A DNA stretch of 10,556 nucleotides, from assembly GCA_012800685.1 (NCBI GenBank), contig JAAZIT010000182.1:1-10556 (forward strand). Direction: 5' to 3'. The notes below the pieces were generated by a model. It ran no database searches, was not told the DNA's origin, and saw only the letters and a list, made by a program, of their open reading frames with translations. The position numbers were made by a program, and so were the translations under genes. Below are positions 7,352 through 10,556 of this stretch, one piece after another (within the stretch, counting starts at the first letter, position 1; each line of letters starts with the position of its first letter). The DNA comes from Clostridiales bacterium (GTDB lineage Bacteria > Bacillota > Clostridia > Oscillospirales > Ruminococcaceae).

Positions 7352-7387
7352 AAATCCCTGCACATTATTAATAATGTGCAGGGATTT
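7352..7387. terminator. Bidirectional terminator between the SulP and CarD genes
   Basis: A perfect 36-bp palindrome: AAATCCCTGCACATTATT followed by its exact reverse complement. The plus strand continues TTTTATTCTTT, a good U-tract for SulP; the minus strand continues TTTCTGTCTG, weaker but usable for the CarD gene, whose stop codon is 20 bp away. The convergent gene arrangement fits a shared terminator. Confidence 0.92.
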
Positions 7388-7407
7388 TATTCTTTATATT
7401 ATTGTCA

Positions 7408-7953
7408 TTAGCTTTCTAATGCTGCATTTTCATTTACACGGTCAGTAATGAAAGCCTCAACGCTTTCTTCTGGAATACCAAGTACAAATGAAAACTCTTG
7501 ATAAATTAAAAGCTCTGCTGTACGCATGGTGGTCTCGTCATATGCCATTAATTTTTTTCCTAGCTCTATGCGTTTTTTCTGATGATTATAAAGTGTTCTA
7601 AGCATAGCTAGAATCTTTTCATAATCGCCACCCTTTAAAATTTCATCAAACATCATTTTACGCTCTCTTGCGTTCTCGCTCCACACAACTTCCTCCATAG
7701 GCAAAGCATCAATTAATGCATAAACCTCGTCTTTAGAAAGAAGCTTTCTTAATTTGCCATGTGATTTGTTTACAGGCACATAATATGTGGATTTAATAGA
7801 TTGCATTGGTATAAGCTTAAAATAGTCATTTTTATTCTTTCCGTCAAAGCAACGCATTTCTATATCAATAAGTTGACATACACCTGCTGTTCCATAAACT
7901 AGATAGTCGTCCTTTTCAAATTTCGCCCCGCTATTTGCTTGAGCTATATCCAT
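7408..7953 (-). CDS. CarD-family (CarD/CdnL/TRCF-type) transcription regulator
   Basis: CarD-family proteins bind the RNA polymerase beta subunit and stabilise open promoter complexes. This 181-residue protein has the N-terminal polymerase-interaction domain at about 11-65 (KFEKDDYLVYGTAGVCQLIDI, then YFKLIPM and TYYVPVN) and an all-helical C-terminal domain at about 72-165. W91, in VVWSENARERKMMFDEILKGGD (residues 89-110), sits where mycobacterial CarD has the tryptophan that wedges into the minor groove at the -10 edge. Length is slightly above the 150-165 residues usual for the family. The start is secure: ATG with AGGAGG 7 nt upstream. It is monocistronic, with a long leader and a terminator shared with SulP. 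Nothing nearby tells which genes it controls; a general role in promoter opening is the safest inference. Confidence 0.88.
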   Translation of the reverse strand: MDIAQANSGAKFEKDDYLVYGTAGVCQLIDIEMRCFDGKNKNDYFKLIPMQSIKSTYYVPVNKSHGKLRKLLSKDEVYALIDALPMEEVVWSENARERKMMFDEILKGGDYEKILAMLRTLYNHQKKRIELGKKLMAYDETTMRTAELLIYQEFSFVLGIPEESVEAFITDRVNENAALES

Positions 7954-8135
7954 TACTGTACCTCCTCATGCATTACCCGTTTCCTCTGCTAATGAATAAG
8001 CAAAGAAAACTAACTAGCCTTCCTTGCCCACTTAAAAATAAATATAATAAATTAAATTCAGCGAATATATAATAATCTAAGTCAAACTTAGTATTAAATA
8101 GATCCGCTATATTATAAATTTTAAATAAGACAACC

Positions 8136-8157
8136 TTGATAAACCAATATTTATCAA
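8136..8157 (-). other. Hairpin near the 5' end of the CarD mRNA
   Basis: TTGATAAA (8136-8143) and TTTATCAA (8150-8157) form an 8-bp perfect stem with a 6-nt loop. It would begin about 10 nt into the transcript from the promoter at 8174-8202. Such 5'-end hairpins often protect mRNAs of low-GC Gram-positives from decay, but an operator role is equally possible. The rest of the leader (7954-8135) shows no recognisable riboswitch. Confidence 0.45.
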
Positions 8158-8173
8158 AAATTTCCCTATGTAT

Positions 8174-8202
8174 ATTATAACATAAAATACAGATAATTTC
8201 AA
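8174..8202 (-). promoter_or_regulatory. Promoter of the CarD-family gene
   Basis: Minus strand TTGAAA (8197-8202) and TATAAT (8174-8179) with a 17-bp spacer. Transcription would start near 8167, giving a 5' leader of about 210 nt, long for a housekeeping gene. Confidence 0.75.
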
Positions 8203-8317
8203 AGGTAATTTTGAACAAATTTAACAAAGGTAATCCCCAGTTTAAAGTGTAGTTTTGCACATATCCGATACTAGTTACTATTTAGTCTTATAAATTATAT
8301 AGTATATTAATATATTC

Positions 8318-8410
8318 GGCTTCTAGTACTTATCTTACGGTTGGTGAAAATACCGAAAACTAAAAGCCACACAAAATGTTAATTTTACATGTTTCTTTTT
8401 TATTAGACAA
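8318..8410 (-). ncRNA. Possible structured transcript start upstream of the CarD gene
   Basis: On the minus strand a candidate promoter, TTGTCT (8405-8410) and TAAAAT (8382-8387) with a 17-bp spacer, would start RNA near 8375. A few bases later the RNA could form a 10-bp helix, GGCUUUUAGU (8359-8368) with ACUAGAAGCC (8318-8327), continuous if one U-G wobble is allowed; the plus-strand RNA would have a mismatch there. An inner CGGU/ACCG helix (8337-8354) sits inside. No terminator follows, so it may be a distal leader of the CarD mRNA or a small RNA. It matches no riboswitch class I know. Confidence 0.3.
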
Positions 8411-8428
8411 TTTTAATATTTTGTTAAT

Positions 8429-8766
8429 GCTATTAGTTATTGTTATTAGTCATTAGTTGTTAATCGATAGTCGTAATCCATAGGTTATAGTTATCAATAA
8501 TAGTGGTTAGTTATTAATTTATAGTTATCAGTTGTTAGTTGTTAGTTGTTAGTCATTAATTATTAGTTATTAGCCATTAGAAATTAGCTAAAGATATTAG
8601 ATTACAATTGTCAATAATAGTAATTATTTATTAATTTATAGTCATCAGTTGTTAGCCATTGGGCATTAAGCTTTGGACATTAGATATTAGCCATTAGCTA
8701 GGGTTTATAGATATCAATAATAGCGATAGTAATTAGTGATTAATCTACAGTTATCAGTCATTTTTA
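8429..8766. repeat. Degenerate heptamer repeat array with higher-order copies
   Basis: This non-coding stretch is built largely of 7-bp units close to GTYATTA. The clearest run is 8531-8579: GTTGTTA three times, then GTCATTA, ATTATTA, GTTATTA, GCCATTA. Other runs lie at 8429-8462 and 8648-8696. On top of this, a longer segment starting TCAATAATAG recurs at 8494, 8611 and 8714 (spacings 117 and 103 bp), the first two followed by TTATTAATTTATAGT and ATCAGTTGTTAG. Frequent stops in all frames exclude coding. Copies are imperfect and head-to-tail with no unique spacers, so this is not a CRISPR array. Confidence 0.85.
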
Positions 8767-8949
8767 TTATTTGCTGCTGTCTCGTTTTTTAAAACTTATT
8801 TAATAAAATTTAGATAGCACCCTTTTCTTAACTTTATTTAAAACCAATGAATCAATAAAAACATTAAGCCCTATATGTTATACACTATATCTTATTATAG
8901 TAGATCTTATTATAATAACAAATCTATAAAAGTAAATAATAACAAGAAT
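8767..8949. other. AT-rich gap downstream of cysK with a short direct repeat
   Basis: No gene seen between the heptamer array and the cysK terminator. ATCTTATTATA occurs twice (8889-8899 and 8904-8914, period 15 bp); on the minus strand each copy reads TATAATAAGAT and so resembles a -10 box, but no -35 partner stands out. Confidence 0.5.
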
Positions 8950-8975
8950 AAAAGACTAGAAAAATCTAGCCTTTT
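8950..8975 (-). terminator. Rho-independent terminator of cysK
   Basis: Minus-strand RNA forms an 11-bp stem, AAAAGGCUAGA with UCUAGUCUUUU (one G-U pair), around a 4-nt loop, followed by UUUUAUUCUUGUU. It begins about 20 bp after the cysK stop codon. Confidence 0.88.
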
Positions 8976-8994
8976 ATTAAGTAATTTATAAATA

Positions 8995-9927
8995 TTATTC
9001 ACTAAAAAGTGCTGTTGAAAGATATCTCTCACCTGTATCTGGAAGAAGTGCAACAATTGTTTTTCCTTCAAACTCTGGTCTTTTAGCAATTTCAATGGCA
9101 GCATGAAGTGCAGCACCTGATGAAATACCAACCAAGATACCCTCTTCAGCAGCAATCAGTCTCCCCTTTTCAAAAGCATCTTCGTTTTCAACTGGGAAAA
9201 CCTCATCATAAATCTTAGTATCAAGAACCTCTGGAACAAATCCTGCTCCAATTCCTTGAATTTTATGTGCACCTGAAACTCCTTGAGATAGAACTGGTGA
9301 GCCTACTGGTTCAACTGCAACTATCTTAACATTAGGATTCTTTTCTTTTAGGTATCCGCCTACACCTGTTACAGTTCCACCTGTTCCAACACCTGCAATA
9401 AATACATCAACATTACCATCAGTATCCTCCCAAATTTCAGGACCAGTTGTAGCAGCATGAATTGCTGGATTTGCTGGGTTTACAAATTGCCCTAGAATAA
9501 CTCCATTCTCAATTTCTTGAGCAAGCTCATCGGCTTTTGCAATTGCACCCTTCATGCCTCTTGCACCCTCTGTTAGCACTAGCTCTGCACCATACGCTTT
9601 AAGAAGATTTCTACGTTCAATACTCATGGTTTCAGGCATTGTTAAAATTACCTTGTATCCCTTAGCACGACCTACTGATGCAAGACCGATACCAGTGTTT
9701 CCAGAGGTAGGCTCGATAATTACTGAACCTTCTTTTAGAATTCCTTTTGCTTCAGCGTCCTCAACCATTGCCTTTGAAATCCTATCCTTAACGCTTCCAG
9801 CTGGATTAAAATACTCTAGCTTTGCAACAATCTTAGCCTTTAAGCCAAGCTTTTCTTCTACTCTTTTAAGTTCAATAAGTGGAGTTCTTCCAATTAGTTC
9901 CGTAATATTTTTATAAATTTTTGCCAT
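8995..9927 (-). CDS. cysK: Cysteine synthase A (O-acetylserine sulfhydrylase)
   Basis: A PLP-dependent enzyme of fold type II that makes L-cysteine and acetate from O-acetyl-L-serine and sulfide in the cytoplasm, the last step of cysteine synthesis. The 310-residue protein has normal length and all signature sites: the PLP lysine K47 in NPAGSVKDRIS (41-51), substrate loop TSGNTG (74-79), the phosphate-binding GTGGT (181-185), GISSGAAL (267-274) and PDTGERYLST (296-305). An in-frame TTG at 9934-9936 would add three residues but abuts the ribosome binding site; ATG at 9925-9927, about 10 nt after AAAGGA, gives the familiar MAKIYKN start. The gene has its own promoter and terminator and no neighbouring cysE, so it is a single-gene unit. 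A cystathionine beta-synthase-type or CysM specificity is less likely given the CysK-like active site. Confidence 0.96.
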   Translation of the reverse strand: MAKIYKNITELIGRTPLIELKRVEEKLGLKAKIVAKLEYFNPAGSVKDRISKAMVEDAEAKGILKEGSVIIEPTSGNTGIGLASVGRAKGYKVILTMPETMSIERRNLLKAYGAELVLTEGARGMKGAIAKADELAQEIENGVILGQFVNPANPAIHAATTGPEIWEDTDGNVDVFIAGVGTGGTVTGVGGYLKEKNPNVKIVAVEPVGSPVLSQGVSGAHKIQGIGAGFVPEVLDTKIYDEVFPVENEDAFEKGRLIAAEEGILVGISSGAALHAAIEIAKRPEFEGKTIVALLPDTGERYLSTALFSE

Positions 9928-9997
9928 TTTTATCAATTCCTTTCGTAAATTAAATTATTTTCAATTGTTTGGTAAAGACAGAAATAATTTTTGCCCT

Positions 9998-10020
9998 TAG
10001 TATTCCTATCTTTTTAGTAT
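9998..10020. promoter_or_regulatory. Possible operator at the start of the cysK transcript
   Basis: TTAGTAT occurs twice, at 9998-10004 and 10014-10020, with a 16-bp period and TCCTATC between. On the cysK strand it reads ATACTAA...GATAGGAATACTAA, just at the predicted transcription start. A regulator of cysteine metabolism such as a CymR-type Rrf2 protein is a plausible binder, but I cannot confirm a match to its motif. Confidence 0.3.
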
Positions 10021-10026
10021 GTTTAG

Positions 10027-10055
10027 ATTATAGCATACAACGCCTATAAAATCAA
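10027..10055 (-). promoter_or_regulatory. Promoter of cysK
   Basis: Minus strand TTGATT (10050-10055) and TATAAT (10027-10032), 17-bp spacer, with TGC just before the -10 box (extended -10). The leader of about 93 nt contains no T-box or SAM-riboswitch hallmarks that I can recognise. Confidence 0.85.
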
Positions 10056-10079
10056 TATGCATTATATACATATTTCAAG

Positions 10080-10330
10080 TGCTTAAATTATCACTTTTTA
10101 AAACTTTCTACAAATACTATATTTTACAATTAAATTTCTTATATACACCTCATTAGATTTATTTTAGAGTGTATGAGGTTTTGTAAGTTATTATTACTTT
10201 AATTTATCTTGTTATAGTACAGATACAGTTTAGAATTTTATTGTTGCTTTCCACATATTAGAGCCTTATGTGAAGTAAATTATACAAAATAAATGCTGTT
10301 TGTCCAAAATCCAACATTTTTTTATTGCGA
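10080..10330. other. cysK-gdh divergent intergenic region, no gene seen
   Basis: Very AT-rich with no ORF having a ribosome binding site. It holds a 7-bp inverted repeat ACCTCAT/ATGAGGT (10147-10153, 10173-10179), which overlaps an alternative pairing ATACAC/GTGTAT (10143-10148, 10169-10174); the two stems exclude each other. A weaker one, CACATA/TATGTG, lies at about 10252-10272. Since both flanking genes point away, a terminator here would only make sense for an unseen small transcript. Confidence 0.4.
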
Positions 10331-10334
10331 AACA

Positions 10335-10364
10335 TTGACATACGAGAGGTAAATATATTATAAT
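10335..10364 (+). promoter_or_regulatory. Promoter of the glutamate dehydrogenase gene
   Basis: TTGACA (10335-10340) and TATAAT (10359-10364), both perfect, with an 18-bp spacer. The predicted start falls on an inverted repeat, GAAC-N5-GTTC (10371-10383), which may be a regulatory site or a 5' hairpin in the roughly 43-nt leader. Confidence 0.88.
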
Positions 10365-10413
10365 TATAAGGAACGCTATGTTCGAGTAATAATTTATATT
10401 GGGAGGAAAACAC

Positions 10414-10556
10414 ATGGCAACTTATAATCCTTACGAAAACGCACAAATTCAGTTTGACCAGGTTGCAGACGTTCTTGATCTAGATAACGGAACAAGACAG
10501 CTTCTTCGTCAGCCTATGAAAGAAATGCATTTTACAATTCCAGTAAAAATGGATGA
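10414..10556 (+). CDS. gdhA: Glu/Leu/Phe/Val dehydrogenase, probably glutamate dehydrogenase, N-terminal part (runs off right edge)
   Basis: Only 47 codons are present. ATG follows GGGAGG (10401-10406) at 7 nt. The start MATYNPYENAQIQFDQVADVLDLD, then LLRQPMKEMHFTIPVKMD, matches the N-terminal dimerisation segment of hexameric glutamate dehydrogenases, in which NPYE at the start and a final I/V-P-V-K-M-D before the substrate-binding domain are characteristic. Glutamate dehydrogenase interconverts glutamate with 2-oxoglutarate and ammonia. Leucine or phenylalanine dehydrogenases share the superfamily, but the PYE...RQP...VKMD pattern favours the glutamate enzyme. Catalytic and coenzyme-binding residues are outside the window, so cofactor preference cannot be judged. 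A perfect-consensus promoter suggests strong expression, as expected for an amino-acid fermenting anaerobe. Confidence 0.85.
   Translation, partial: MATYNPYENAQIQFDQVADVLDLDNGTRQLLRQPMKEMHFTIPVKMD

Noticed and set aside
7973..8260. 95-codon minus-strand frame directly upstream of the CarD gene
   Set aside because: It starts at a GTG with no ribosome binding site, the CarD promoter lies inside it, and its Phe/Ile/Leu/Tyr-rich composition is what AT-rich non-coding DNA gives.
8318..8368. Resemblance to a preQ1 or cobalamin riboswitch
   Set aside because: Only scattered short matches (TTCTAG with ACTAA; GGTGAAAAT) are seen; the defining stems and conserved core are absent, and no suitable gene follows on the plus strand.
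8429..8766. CRISPR array
   Set aside because: Units are 7 bp, degenerate and contiguous, with no constant repeat of 25-40 bp alternating with unique spacers, and no cas gene nearby.
8910..9155. 81-codon frame overlapping the cysK 3' end
   Set aside because: Out-of-frame shadow of cysK that also crosses its terminator.
9928..9936. TTG start adding three residues to CysK
   Set aside because: It abuts the AAAGGA ribosome binding site with no room; the ATG at 9927 has proper spacing and the usual family N-terminus.
10371..10383. LexA (SOS) box at the gdh start
   Set aside because: GAAC and GTTC are separated by five bases; the Gram-positive LexA site requires four.
10258..10446. 62-codon minus-strand frame across the gdh promoter
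   Set aside because: No ribosome binding site, and it covers a perfect promoter and gdh start on the other strand.

Overview
The window comes from a low-GC member of the Bacillota, most likely an anaerobic clostridium (Lachnospiraceae-like). This rests on the strongly AT-rich intergenic DNA, GGAGG-type ribosome binding sites, TTGACA/TATAAT promoters with 17-18 bp spacers, frequent TTG starts, and the clostridial look of FeoB, the CarD-family protein and the Glu-dehydrogenase N-terminus. Genus cannot be fixed from the sequence alone.

Layout. (1) 1-1040, minus strand: feoA then feoB, the ferrous iron uptake pair; feoB runs off the left edge and only its G domain and the start of the following helical region are present. 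(2) 1264-5325, minus strand: an autoregulated export-type module. A consensus sigma-A promoter with a perfect 14-bp palindrome over the start point precedes a short upstream ORF, a TetR-family repressor and a 1075-residue ABC ATPase/FtsX permease fusion, closed by a strong terminator. The upstream ORF begins with an imperfect copy of the repressor gene's own first 30 bases. (3) 5434-7387, plus strand: a SulP-family anion transporter with a STAS domain, ending in a 36-bp perfect palindrome shared with the next gene. (4) 7408-8410, minus strand: a CarD-family RNA polymerase-binding regulator with a long leader. (5) About 8429-8766: a non-coding array of degenerate 7-bp repeats arranged in three larger copies. 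(6) 8950-10055, minus strand: cysK with its own promoter and terminator. (7) 10335-10556, plus strand: promoter and first 47 codons of a Glu/Leu/Phe/Val-type dehydrogenase, probably glutamate dehydrogenase.

Most genes are single transcription units for housekeeping metabolism: iron uptake, anion transport, cysteine synthesis, glutamate metabolism and transcription control. SulP and CysK might together serve sulfur assimilation, but they are not adjacent or co-transcribed and the SulP substrate cannot be read from the sequence. No mobile element, CRISPR array, tRNA or rRNA was recognised. The most unusual points are the duplicated repressor start with its out-of-frame upstream ORF, the heptamer repeat array, and a possible structured RNA between carD and that array. 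None amounts to a clear new multi-gene system.
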